5,734 nucleotides of DNA from an uncultured Clostridia bacterium (lineage in GTDB: Bacteria; Bacillota; Clostridia; Christensenellales; UBA1242): assembly GCA_947589655.1 (NCBI GenBank), contig CANQCE010000061.1:1-5734 (forward strand), read 5' to 3'. The position numbers and the translations under genes were made by a program. The notes under the pieces are model-generated. The model was not told the origin of the DNA, made no database searches, and saw only the letters and a list, made by a program, of their open reading frames with translations. This document shows, piece after piece, positions 1-5,375 of the stretch (its first letter is position 1; each line of letters starts with the position of its first letter).

Positions 1-10
1 CTACAATCAA

Positions 11-39
11 GACAATCAAAATGAAACATTTTGCTTGTC
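11..39. other. Strong hairpin downstream of the first gene, possible terminator
   Basis: GACAA (11-15) pairs with TTGTC (35-39) and CAAAATG (17-23) with CATTTTG (27-33), around an AAA loop and one T/C mismatch, giving a 12-bp stem. It lies about 30 bases past the stop of the leftward gene ending at 71, so it may end that transcript. Neither strand has a good U-tract directly after the stem (the nearest T6 on the + strand starts six bases later), so terminator function is only an inference. Confidence 0.4.
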
Positions 40-70
40 GTTCAATTTTTTACTTTGATGTGTGATTGAT

Positions 71-301
71 TTAAACAAATTCATCTTCCAAGACAATTTC
101 TAGCAAGAACTTTGCAAACGCCACAAGTTCCAAGTGGATTAGATTTAACATTTGAGCATCAAGTTTACCAAGTTGCTGGGCTTGTTCTTGGTTAAGGCTA
201 TCCAAAAGTTGCCCATATTGGTTATTATATTCTTTACAGTCAATTCTGGCGTGCTTGCTTTTGCAATACATTCTGTATATGATTTCTGCCAATTCTTCCA
301 T
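71..301 (-). CDS. Small hypothetical protein, 76 aa, possibly DUF6809-like
   Basis: This leftward gene encodes a 76-residue soluble protein. I chose the ATG at 301 because AAAGGAG lies about 7 bases upstream on the minus strand; an ATG at 343 in the same frame would add 14 residues but has no such site. The protein starts MEELAEIIYRMY, has a polar middle with two Cys (about residues 13 and 21), then a Gln-rich stretch (LNQEQAQQLGKL) and a hydrophobic, probably helical C-terminus ending in acidic residues. It has no signal peptide or clear membrane segment. The spacing of an N-terminal MEEL-like helix and a C-terminal FAKFLLEIVLEDE segment recalls the small clostridial DUF6809 proteins (which typically end in FxLGxxxxxE), but the similarity is weak and from memory. 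It lies downstream of rpmB in the same direction, separated by a strong terminator, so it probably has its own promoter. Function unknown. Confidence 0.7.
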   Translation of the reverse strand: MEELAEIIYRMYCKSKHARIDCKEYNNQYGQLLDSLNQEQAQQLGKLDAQMLNLIHLELVAFAKFLLEIVLEDEFV

Positions 302-333
302 GAAAAAACTCCTTTTATGATTGAGATAGGAAG

Positions 334-342
334 ATTTTAACA
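334..342 (-). promoter_or_regulatory. Possible extended -10 promoter of the 76-aa gene
   Basis: On the minus strand TGTTAAAAT occurs 33 bases before the ATG at 301, matching the extended -10 form TGnTANAAT. No convincing -35 hexamer lies 16-18 bases further upstream. The gene is separated from rpmB by a terminator and so needs a start of its own; this is the best candidate seen. Confidence 0.35.
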
Positions 343-397
343 TGAAAAGAGTGGAACAAAACCAGATATCAGGAATTTAATATTAAAATATTGATAA

Positions 398-419
398 TGA
401 TAAAGAGCAGTTTTTATCA
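398..419. other. Small inverted repeat between rpmB terminator and the 76-aa gene
   Basis: TGATAAA (398-404) and TTTATCA (413-419) form a perfect 7-bp inverted repeat with an 8-base spacer. It is just downstream of the rpmB terminator and upstream of the 76-aa gene, so it could be a protein-binding site or a weak hairpin. In such AT-rich DNA a chance origin is quite possible. Confidence 0.25.
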
Positions 420-421
420 AC

Positions 422-451
422 AAAAAAAACTAGGCAACGCCTAGTTTTTTT
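422..451 (-). terminator. Rho-independent terminator of rpmB
   Basis: CTAGGC (430-435) pairs with GCCTAG (439-444) around a 3-base loop, and the stem extends into A8 (422-429) against T7 (445-451). Read leftward, the GC-rich stem is followed by eight U. It overlaps the last two bases of the rpmB stop codon, so termination is immediately after translation ends. The A and T flanks would also let it act on rightward transcripts. Confidence 0.88.
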
Positions 452-620
452 ACTTTTTCTTTGCTGTTTTGATGCATTTTGTGCAAGCCTTAACTTTTTT
501 GCCGTCAATTTCGGTGCTTTGAAGGTTTACATTATATTTTCTTGGGGCTTTGCGGTTGGAGTGGCTAACTGTGTTGCCGTCCATTTTGCCTTTGCCACAA
601 ACTTCACATACTCTGCTCAT
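450..620 (-). CDS. rpmB: 50S ribosomal protein L28, zinc-binding form
   Basis: This encodes ribosomal protein L28 (bL28), a small basic protein of the large ribosomal subunit. The 56-residue product starts MSRVCEVCGKG, has the family segment HSNRKAPRKYNVNLQ (about residues 20-34), and ends in KTAKKK. Cysteines pair as C5/C8 and C46/C49 (CTKC), the zinc-ribbon or 'C+' form of L28; many bacteria also carry a cysteine-free paralogue used under zinc limitation, which is not seen here. The ATG at 620 is chosen over one at 638 because AAGGAG (628-633) lies seven bases upstream and L28 starts with MSR/MAR-type sequence. The gene is transcribed divergently from yloU-fakA, the order known from Bacillus subtilis, and is monocistronic, with its own promoter and a terminator overlapping its stop. 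Confidence 0.97.
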   Translation of the reverse strand: MSRVCEVCGKGKMDGNTVSHSNRKAPRKYNVNLQSTEIDGKKVKACTKCIKTAKKK

Positions 621-679
621 ATCATTTCTCCTTATCAAATTTAACTTTCACGGAAGTTTCCGCTTGTTTGTCGTTTGTG

Positions 680-708
680 ATTATATCACATCATTTAAAA
701 AAAATCAA
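680..708 (-). promoter_or_regulatory. Promoter of rpmB
   Basis: On the minus strand TTGATT (708-703), a 17-base spacer, and TATAAT (685-680) form a good housekeeping sigma promoter; TGA directly before TATAAT makes an extended -10. Transcription would begin near 673 and give a leader of about 50 bases before the rpmB ATG. The leader contains a short inverted repeat, CGGAA (651-655) with TTCCG (658-662), of unknown meaning. Confidence 0.78.
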
Positions 709-834
709 GCGTTTTTTAACAGGTTTTTTGAAATTCAAAATGTTCTTTGGCGGCACTTATTGGGCATATGCAATTCAAATTTTTCATAATTTATATCATT
801 ACAATTTGCTTTTTATAAAATAAATTATGTTTTG

Positions 835-848
835 AAGCAAATTTGCTT
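835..848. promoter_or_regulatory. Perfect 14-bp palindrome at the yloU-fakA promoter, candidate operator
   Basis: AAGCAAATTTGCTT is identical to its own reverse complement over 14 bases. Its right end overlaps the first two bases of the predicted -35 hexamer (847-852) of the yloU-fakA promoter, where a repressor or activator would sit. I do not recognise it as a known operator; it does not match what I recall of the FapR or FabT sites of lipid genes. Confidence 0.45.
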
Positions 849-875
849 GTCAAAAAATTTTTTATGTTGTATCAT
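847..875 (+). promoter_or_regulatory. Promoter of yloU-fakA
   Basis: TTGTCA (847-852), a 17-base spacer and TATCAT (870-875) each differ from consensus by one base. Transcription would start near 882, leaving a leader of about 67 bases before the yloU start. It is back-to-back with the rpmB promoter and is the only good rightward promoter seen in the gap, so it should serve both yloU and fakA. Confidence 0.65.
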
Positions 876-883
876 AATAACAA

Positions 884-907
884 CCAGCGGTGTCTTTTGT
901 TCGCTGG
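884..907 (+). other. Leader hairpin upstream of yloU
   Basis: CCAGCG (884-889) and CGCTGG (902-907) form a perfect 6-bp stem with a 12-base loop within the predicted 5' leader, starting about two bases after the predicted transcription start. AACC (882-885) could instead pair with GGTT (915-918). It might stabilise the mRNA end; no known riboswitch class is recognised. Confidence 0.35.
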
Positions 908-948
908 CAAAATTGGTTCTTTCCGTAAGTCAGTAGGAGGACAATTCT

Positions 949-1299
949 TTGACTGTTGACACAAATAATTACTATGGCAACATTTCCATTAGCGACAATG
1001 CAATACGCACTGTTGCTGGCTTTACCGCGCTTGATTGTTATGGCGTGGTTGACCTTGTGTCTAAAAATTTCCGCGAAAGTGCAAGAGAACTATTCAAAAA
1101 AGAACGCTATTGCAAAGGCGTTAGCATAAGCCATATAGATAATCGGATTTTTATTGACATACACTGTATTTTAAAATATGGTGTTTCTATCAGCGCGGTG
1201 GCAGAATCTTTAAAAAAATCCGTTAAATATTCTGTCGAAAATTTTACTGGTATGATTGTTGATACCGTTAACGTTCACGTTGTGGGCGTTTGTGTTTAA
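949..1299 (+). CDS. yloU: Asp23/Gls24 (YloU) family envelope stress protein
   Basis: This encodes a 116-residue member of the Asp23/Gls24 (DUF322) family, cytoplasmic proteins linked in Gram-positive bacteria to cell-envelope stress. The start is TTG at 949: a full AGGAGG (935-940) lies eight bases upstream and no ATG or GTG fits as well. Family features in order are GNISISDNAIRTVAGFTALD (about residues 10-29) followed by the CYGVVDLV turn, KGVSIS near residue 56, a beta-strand segment IFIDIHCILKYGV (about 67-79), the amphipathic VAESLKKSVKYSVE segment, and the terminal VDTVNVHVVGVCV strand. Length matches the short YloU type. The stop is followed after 12 bases by fakA, whose ribosome binding site begins two bases past this stop, so the two are almost certainly one operon. 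yloU next to yloV/fakA downstream of rpmB is a classic Bacillota neighbourhood. Exact biochemical role is not known from sequence. Confidence 0.95.
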   Translation: MTVDTNNYYGNISISDNAIRTVAGFTALDCYGVVDLVSKNFRESARELFKKERYCKGVSISHIDNRIFIDIHCILKYGVSISAVAESLKKSVKYSVENFTGMIVDTVNVHVVGVCV

Positions 1300-1311
1300 T
1301 AGGAGCATATG

Positions 1312-2946
1312 ATGCAAAAAACAATTAATGGAGTGACCTTTAAAAAAATGGTCCTTGCAGGGGTTAGCCTGCTTGAACAAAATAAAGAATACATTGACAG
1401 TTTAAATGTTTTTCCTGTGCCAGATGGCGATACTGGAACAAACATGTTTCTTACAATGAAATCTGCAGTTGGTGAAATTAACAAATGCATGAACACCGAC
1501 CTTGCATCACTTTCGGAAGCATTTTCCAAAGGGGCACTGCGTGGGGCAAGAGGCAACAGTGGGGTTATAACCTCGCAGATTTTCAAGGGCTTCTGCTCAG
1601 TTACAAAAAACTGCAAAGAAATCACCACAAAAGATTTTGCCAAAGCCATGCAAGAGGGCGCAAGCATTGCATACAAAGCAGTTACCAAGCCTAAAGAAGG
1701 CACCATTTTAACCGTTATTCGCGTTATGGCAGAAAATGCAGTAAGTTTGGCAAAGAAGCATGACGATTTTGAAGTTTTTCTCAAGAAGGTTATTGACACT
1801 GGTGAAGAAATTTTAAAGCAAACTCCAGAAATGCTGCCTGTTTTAAAGAAGGCTGGCGTTGTGGACAGCGGCGGACGCGGAATTTTGGTTATTTTCACAG
1901 GTTTTTGCAGATTTTTGCTTGGCGAAGAAGATTTGGAATATACTTTTGAAGATGAAACCAAGCCGCAAACGGTGGATGACGTTATTGCAGACATCAACCA
2001 ACTTGGCGACATTGAATTTGGCTACTGCACAGAGTATATGATTATCAATATGTTCAAAAAGACCACCGAGGCAGACATCACCAAACTTCGCGAAAAACTT
2101 ATGGAAATTGGCGACTCGGTTATCTGCATTGGCGATTTGTCACTTGTAAAAGTGCACGTGCATACAAACGAGCCTAACAAGGCACTTGGCTACGCACTGG
2201 AACTTGGCGAACTTTACAACTTGAAAATTGAAAATATGCGTGAACAAAACCGCGAACTTAAAAAGAAAGCCCAAGCGGTTGAAGAAACCAAAGAACTTGG
2301 CATGATTGCAGTTGCACCGGGGGATGGGCTTTCACAAATATTTAAAGAACTTACTGTGGATGAAATTATCATGGGCGGACAAACCATGAATCCAAGTGCA
2401 GAAGATATTGCCACAGCAGCGGACAAAGTTCCGGCGCGAAATGTGTTTGTTTTTCCAAATAACAAAAACATTGTGCTTGCAGCCGAGCAGGCAAACGATG
2501 TTACAAACAAAAACCTTATCATCATTCCAACACGCAGCGTGCCAGAGGGCATCTCGGCGGCGATAACATTCAATCCGGATGCATCTGTGGAAGAAAACAA
2601 GGCGGCAATGTTGGAGGCAATCAAAAGTGTGCGCTCAGGCAGCGTGACATATGCAGTGCGCGACACCCATGTTGATGGTTTTGACCTTACAAAGGGCGAA
2701 ATTATTGGCCTTGACGACAAAGCCATTTTGGCAAAAGGCAATTTGGTGAGCGAAACCACCGAAAAGTTGATAGAAGCCATGTTTGACGATGCAGTTATGA
2801 ACATAACTCTGTTTTATGGCGAAGATATCCGCGAGGACGAGGCAAACAAACTGCAAGAAACTTTGGCTAAGAAATATCCAGACTGCGAAGTGACCGTTGC
2901 CAACGGCGGACAACCAGTGTATTATTACCTTGTAAGTTTGGAATAA
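1312..2946 (+). CDS. fakA: Fatty acid kinase catalytic subunit FakA (YloV, DAK phosphatase-like)
   Basis: This encodes FakA, the ATP-dependent kinase that phosphorylates fatty acids bound to a FakB (DegV-family) partner, yielding acyl-phosphate for phospholipid synthesis in the cytoplasm. The 544-residue protein has the full family length. The N-terminal DhaL-like domain (about 1-200) contains NVFPVPDGDTGTNM with D38 and D40, the Mg/ATP site, RGARGNSGV (77-85), and VDSGGRG (184-190). The middle domain (about 225-315) has GYCTEY with C239 and HVHTNEP with H282 and H284, matching the metal-binding Cys and His described for Staphylococcus aureus FakA as I recall it. The C-terminal part (about 320-544) is the DegV-like FakA_C domain. 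Two ATGs are adjacent; 1312 is preferred over 1309 because it is six rather than three bases from AGGAG (1301-1305) and gives the D38/D40 numbering. It shares an operon with yloU; no canonical terminator follows. recG and other genes often found downstream are absent. Confidence 0.95.
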   Translation: MQKTINGVTFKKMVLAGVSLLEQNKEYIDSLNVFPVPDGDTGTNMFLTMKSAVGEINKCMNTDLASLSEAFSKGALRGARGNSGVITSQIFKGFCSVTKNCKEITTKDFAKAMQEGASIAYKAVTKPKEGTILTVIRVMAENAVSLAKKHDDFEVFLKKVIDTGEEILKQTPEMLPVLKKAGVVDSGGRGILVIFTGFCRFLLGEEDLEYTFEDETKPQTVDDVIADINQLGDIEFGYCTEYMIINMFKKTTEADITKLREKLMEIGDSVICIGDLSLVKVHVHTNEPNKALGYALELGELYNLKIENMREQNRELKKKAQAVEETKELGMIAVAPGDGLSQIFKELTVDEIIMGGQTMNPSAEDIATAADKVPARNVFVFPNNKNIVLAAEQANDVTNKNLIIIPTRSVPEGISAAITFNPDASVEENKAAMLEAIKSVRSGSVTYAVRDTHVDGFDLTKGEIIGLDDKAILAKGNLVSETTEKLIEAMFDDAVMNITLFYGEDIREDEANKLQETLAKKYPDCEVTVANGGQPVYYYLVSLE

Positions 2947-2960
2947 CGCGGGGGCAACTT

Positions 2961-3018
2961 CGTCACAAACGGCGCTTAGGCTCGTTTTTGAACAAGTTCA
3001 AAAAGCATCGCTGTGACG
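2961..3018. repeat. Long imperfect hairpin after fakA
   Basis: CGTCACA (2961-2967) pairs with TGTGACG (3012-3018), and inside it TTTTTGAAC (2985-2993) pairs with GTTCAAAAA (2996-3004) around a 2-base loop. It begins 14 bases past the fakA stop and could end or protect the fakA transcript, but no U-tract follows. It is the first of several structured pieces in the non-coding island up to 3240. Confidence 0.5.
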
Positions 3019-3033
3019 CTTGTTTGTTCCTCT

Positions 3034-3060
3034 CCCCAAAAGTGTCAAGCACTTTCGGGG
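3034..3060. repeat. GC-capped hairpin in the island after fakA
   Basis: CCCC (3034-3037) pairs with GGGG (3057-3060) and AAAGTG (3039-3044) with CACTTT (3050-3055), with one A/C mismatch and a 5-base loop. The GGGG arm runs directly into CCCC (3062-3065) of the first direct-repeat copy, so alternative pairings exist. No U-tract follows, so it is not a clear terminator. Confidence 0.45.
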
Positions 3061-3079
3061 GCCCCATAAGTTTTCGCCT
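3054..3079 (+). repeat. Direct repeat copy 1 (26 bases, one mismatch to copy 2)
   Basis: The segment from TTCG through GGGCCCCATAAG to TTTTCGCCT recurs at 3211-3236, with the only difference at base 3058 (G) versus 3215 (A); 3059-3079 is identical to 3216-3236 over 21 bases. The two copies bracket about 130 bases that contain the palindromic element at 3120-3170. Origin unknown: remnant of an insertion, or part of an interspersed repeat family. Confidence 0.75.
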
Positions 3080-3119
3080 GAGTATCAACCGAAAGTCCGT
3101 CTTTGTTCGGCTAAAGTGT

Positions 3120-3170
3120 GTTTTCAATTTTCCTCGCCGAACGCAGTTCTACACTTGAAAAATTGAAAAC
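3120..3170 (+). repeat. Palindromic interspersed element, copy 1
   Basis: GTTTTCAATTTT (3120-3131) and AAAATTGAAAAC (3159-3170) are perfect 12-bp inverted arms around a 27-base middle. Bases 3121-3149 are the exact reverse complement of 5346-5374 in copy 2, 29 bases without a mismatch. Further complementary pieces overlap it: GTTCGGC (3105-3111) with GCCGAAC (3136-3142), and AAGTGT (3114-3119) with ACACTT (3151-3156), so it can fold in more than one way. Size, intergenic location and palindromic form suit a REP- or MITE-like element. No coding potential is seen. Confidence 0.7.
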
Positions 3171-3210
3171 CATTTTGGATTGAGAGAATAAGTAGGATGT
3201 TGCAGGTGGC

Positions 3211-3236
3211 TTCGAGGGCCCCATAAGTTTTCGCCT
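3211..3236 (+). repeat. Direct repeat copy 2
   Basis: This is the second copy of the 26-base direct repeat at 3054-3079, in the same orientation and 157 bases further on. It ends 19 bases before the -35 box of the promoter for the 152-aa gene, so the repeat island abuts that gene's control region. Confidence 0.75.
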
Positions 3237-3255
3237 TCATTTTTCAAAATTGCTA

Positions 3256-3284
3256 TTGACAACAGCGTTGTTTTAATTTATAAT
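3256..3284 (+). promoter_or_regulatory. Consensus promoter of the 152-aa gene
   Basis: TTGACA (3256-3261), a 17-base spacer and TATAAT (3279-3284) match the housekeeping sigma consensus perfectly. Transcription would start near 3291, giving a leader of only about 22 bases to the ATG at 3313. ACAAC (3259-3263) and GTTGT (3267-3271) form a small inverted repeat across the -35 and spacer, which could be a weak operator. Confidence 0.85.
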
Positions 3285-3301
3285 ATATCTGAAAAATGCA
3301 A

Positions 3302-3309
3302 GGGGGGGG
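3302..3309 (+). repeat. Homopolymeric G8 tract at the ribosome binding site
   Basis: Eight consecutive G follow AA and stand three bases before the ATG at 3313, where the Shine-Dalgarno sequence should be; no other purine-rich site is present. The run can pair with the anti-Shine-Dalgarno using G-U pairs. Such tracts slip readily in replication, and a length change would alter the site-to-start spacing, so it may tune translation. Sequencing or assembly error in run length is also possible. Confidence 0.6.
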
Positions 3310-3312
3310 AAC

Positions 3313-3771
3313 ATGGACGTAGAGGCATATATACAAGCAAGATTAGAGGAGGAACGAAAAAATAAAGACGAGGGTTCTCTTAAAGAAGCACAAGAGGCCT
3401 TTGCAAAAGTTCCTGCTTGGATTGCAAAAGGCGAAAAACTTATTTATCCGCAACGCCTTGAGGAATTGCAACAAAAAGTTCTGGTTTGTGCAAGTGACAT
3501 TTATAGAGGTCGTGAAATTCGCGATGCTCTTTTCATCATGGAATATTTGGCAGATGGCGGTTCGGTTGATGCAGTCAAAGGGTTCCTTGAACAAGCCAAC
3601 AGTTGTGGAACAACGTGTTATTATAGGACAATAGAAATTGTTGCCCATCTCAGCAAACGCGGCCCAGAATTTTATAGAGAAGTTACACGCAGTAATCCTG
3701 ATTGGCTTCAAGAGGTTGAACGCGAAAACAAAATCTTTGAGCGCAACCTTTCTGACGGAGGAAAGCAATAA
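3313..3771 (+). CDS. Hypothetical protein, 152 aa, unrecognised
   Basis: I do not recognise this protein. It has 152 residues, is soluble and rich in charged residues, and looks mostly helical. It opens with a Glu/Lys/Arg-rich helix (MDVEAYIQARLEEERKNKDE), possibly short coiled coil, continues with KVPAWIAKGEKLIYPQRLEE (about 32-51), then a more hydrophobic core VLVCASDIYRGREIRDALFI and MEYLADGGSVDAVKGFLE (56-93), and ends in a polar tail. Cysteines are at 59, 98 and 102. There is no signal peptide, membrane segment or known catalytic motif. The ATG at 3313 follows the G8 tract by three bases. With the run at nine G, the upstream ATG at 3296 would also be in frame, adding Met-Gln-Gly3-Asn. 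The gene has its own consensus promoter and ends at a bidirectional terminator, so it is monocistronic. A perfect promoter, a well-kept frame and a terminator argue that it is real and expressed. Confidence 0.8.
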   Translation: MDVEAYIQARLEEERKNKDEGSLKEAQEAFAKVPAWIAKGEKLIYPQRLEELQQKVLVCASDIYRGREIRDALFIMEYLADGGSVDAVKGFLEQANSCGTTCYYRTIEIVAHLSKRGPEFYREVTRSNPDWLQEVERENKIFERNLSDGGKQ

Positions 3772-3794
3772 GATAAACAACGCAAATAGAAATT

Positions 3795-3823
3795 AAAAAA
3801 CCGAGAATTTTTTCGGTTTTTTT
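3795..3823. terminator. Bidirectional terminator between the 152-aa gene and serS
   Basis: CCGA (3801-3804) pairs with TCGG (3813-3816), extended outward by A6 (3795-3800) against T7 (3817-3823) and possibly inward through a G-U pair. Rightward, the stem is followed by seven U for the 152-aa gene; leftward, by six U for serS. It sits midway in the 85-base gap between the two convergent stops. Confidence 0.85.
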
Positions 3824-3856
3824 GGTAAAAGTAAACCACTGAAAAGAGGATTAAAT

Positions 3857-5143
3857 TTATTCTTTTGGCGCAATTTTTTCCATGCCGCCAAGATATGGGC
3901 GCAGGGCTGTTGGGATGCGGATGCTGCCATCCGCTTGCAAGTTATTTTCCAAAAAGGCAATCAAAATGCGTGGAGATGCCAGCACGGTGTTGTTCAAGGT
4001 GTGCACATAATATGTTCCCTTTTCACCTTTGGCGCGGATGGAGAGGCGGCGTGCCTGTGCATCGGTCAGGTTTGAGCAACTGCCAACTTCAAAATATTTC
4101 TTTTGGCGAGGACTCCATGCTTCAACATCGCAACTTTTCACTTTCAAATCTGCCAAATCTCCGCTGCAACATTCCAATGTTCTGCAAGGGATGTCAAGAG
4201 CCCTGCAGATTTCAACTGTGAATTTCCACATCTGTTCATACCATTTCATGCTGTCTTCTGGGCGGCAAAGCACAATCATTTCTTGCTTTTCAAATTGGTG
4301 CACGCGATAAACTCCGCGTTCTTCAATGCCGTGACTGCCCACCTCTTTGCGGAAGCATGGGCTGTATGAGGTCATTCTGATTGGCAAATCGTCTTCTTTT
4401 ATAATCTGTTCCTTAAAGCGGCCAATCATGCTGTGCTCGCTGGTGCCGATAAGATACAAATCTTCACCTTCAATTTTATACATCATGGCGCTCATCTCGG
4501 CAAAACTCATAACGCCGTCAACCACATCTGCCCTTATCATAAACGGCGGAATGCAGTATGTGAAACTTTTTGAAATCATGTAATCGCGTGCAAAGTTAAT
4601 CATGGCGGTCTCTAAGCGTGCGGCATCACCTAAAAGATAATAAAAGCCGTTTCCGCTTGTTCTGCCTGCCGATTCTTTGTCCAGCCCATTTATGCTTTCC
4701 AGAATGTCCGCATGGTGAGGCACCTCAAAGTCTGGCACTTTCGGCTCGCCAAAACGCTCAATTTCCACATTTTTGCTGTCATCCTTGCCAATAGGCACGC
4801 TTTCATCAATAATGTTAGGAATTGTCAGCATTATTTTGCGTATCTTGGCAGAGATTTCTTCTTCCTCTTTTTCAATTTCGGCAATGCGGTCGTTATTTGC
4901 ACGAACTTGCGCCTTAATTTCTTCCGCTTCTGATGCTTTTTTCTCTTTCATCAGTGCACCAATCTTGGCAGAAAGAGTGTTGCGGCTTTGACGAAGATTG
5001 TCGCCCTCTTGCTTTAAAGAGCGAAATTTTTTGTCTAGTTCTTCCACCTCGTCAACAAGTGGCAACTTTTGGTCTTGGAATTTTTTGCGGATGTTCTCTT
5101 TAACAAGTTCTTTGTTTGTTCTGATTAAATTTATGTCTATCAT
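3857..5143 (-). CDS. serS: Seryl-tRNA synthetase
   Basis: This encodes cytoplasmic class II seryl-tRNA synthetase, which charges tRNA-Ser (and tRNA-Sec where present) using ATP. The 428-residue protein has the usual full length. Residues 1-110 form the charged coiled-coil arm that grips the tRNA long variable arm. The catalytic core follows: GNGFYYLLGDAARLE (164-178) near motif 1, the substrate loop GTSEH (233-237), motif 2 around CFRKE (263-267, R265) with RGVYRVHQFEKQEM (276-289), GSCSNLTDAQARR (354-366), and motif 3 in HTLNNTVLASPR (381-392, R392) before LENNLQADGSIRIP. GTSEH in place of TAEVP, and LNNT..ASPR in place of LNGSGLAVGR, mark the second bacterial/archaeal SerRS branch common in Clostridia, not a defect. 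The ATG at 5143 follows GAGGG (5152-5148) at close spacing and matches the family start MIDINLIR. It has its own promoter and is convergent with the 152-aa gene. Confidence 0.97.
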   Translation of the reverse strand: MIDINLIRTNKELVKENIRKKFQDQKLPLVDEVEELDKKFRSLKQEGDNLRQSRNTLSAKIGALMKEKKASEAEEIKAQVRANNDRIAEIEKEEEEISAKIRKIMLTIPNIIDESVPIGKDDSKNVEIERFGEPKVPDFEVPHHADILESINGLDKESAGRTSGNGFYYLLGDAARLETAMINFARDYMISKSFTYCIPPFMIRADVVDGVMSFAEMSAMMYKIEGEDLYLIGTSEHSMIGRFKEQIIKEDDLPIRMTSYSPCFRKEVGSHGIEERGVYRVHQFEKQEMIVLCRPEDSMKWYEQMWKFTVEICRALDIPCRTLECCSGDLADLKVKSCDVEAWSPRQKKYFEVGSCSNLTDAQARRLSIRAKGEKGTYYVHTLNNTVLASPRILIAFLENNLQADGSIRIPTALRPYLGGMEKIAPKE

Positions 5144-5165
5144 ATTTCCCTCTTTTAATGCAAAA

Positions 5166-5195
5166 ATTATATCAACAAAGCATTATTTTTGTCAA
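5166..5195 (-). promoter_or_regulatory. Promoter of serS
   Basis: On the minus strand TTGACA (5195-5190), an 18-base spacer and TATAAT (5171-5166) are both perfect hexamers, and TGA directly before TATAAT makes an extended -10. Transcription would start near 5159, only about 16 bases before the ATG. That leaves no room for the T-box leader that controls many Bacillota serS genes, so constitutive expression is likely. Confidence 0.85.
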
Positions 5196-5241
5196 GAAAA
5201 TGATAGAAAAGACAAAATTAAATAAAATTTTTTGAAAATAT

Positions 5242-5271
5242 TTGACAAAAACCGCTTTTTCTGTTTAAAAT
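5242..5271 (+). promoter_or_regulatory. Rightward promoter with no nearby gene
   Basis: TTGACA (5242-5247), an 18-base spacer and TAAAAT (5266-5271) form a good promoter, back-to-back with the serS promoter. No credible coding start follows for almost 390 bases; the transcript would cross the second repeat island. It could feed the gene starting at 5658, make a non-coding RNA, or be fortuitous in AT-rich DNA. Confidence 0.5.
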
Positions 5272-5323
5272 AAAAGAGAAACCAATTAAGGCTTGCATGA
5301 CGGACTTGCGAATTCTAAAATCA

Positions 5324-5375
5324 ATTTTCAATTTTTCTGGCGACCGAACTGCGTTCGGCGAGGAAAATTGAAAAT
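5324..5375 (-). repeat. Palindromic interspersed element, copy 2 (inverted relative to copy 1)
   Basis: ATTTTCAATTTT (5324-5335) and AAAATTGAAAAT (5364-5375) are perfect 12-bp arms around a 28-base middle. The middle itself folds: CCGAAC (5345-5350 with the preceding C at 5344) around TGC to GTTCGG (5353-5358). Bases 5346-5374 are the exact reverse complement of 3121-3149. The right half is conserved with copy 1 while the left half has diverged (TGGCGACC here), suggesting a family with a conserved core. Confidence 0.7.

Noticed and set aside
302..343. Upstream ATG at 343 for the 76-aa gene
   Set aside because: It lacks a ribosome binding site, overlaps the likely -10 region, and the ATG at 301 has AAAGGAG at good spacing.
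550..789. 79-codon rightward frame across rpmB and its promoter
   Set aside because: It overlaps the conserved L28 gene and its promoter on the opposite strand and has no supporting start signal.
1296..2012. 238-codon leftward open frame opposite fakA
   Set aside because: It is antisense to a fully conserved FakA coding region; Ser/Leu/Phe-rich composition is typical of a shadow frame and no ribosome binding site supports it.
2214..2804. 196-codon leftward open frame opposite the 3' half of fakA
   Set aside because: Shadow of the conserved FakA C-terminal domain, with no family features of its own.
3054..3236. Possible CRISPR array
   Set aside because: Only two direct-repeat copies with a single spacer of about 131 bases, no regular spacing and no cas genes.
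3343..3780. 145-codon leftward open frame opposite the 152-aa gene
   Set aside because: Phe/Asn-rich shadow composition, no promoter or ribosome binding site, and it runs into the terminator; the rightward frame has a perfect promoter and terminator.
3865..4991. Several rightward frames of 70-118 codons across serS
   Set aside because: All are antisense to conserved seryl-tRNA synthetase motifs.
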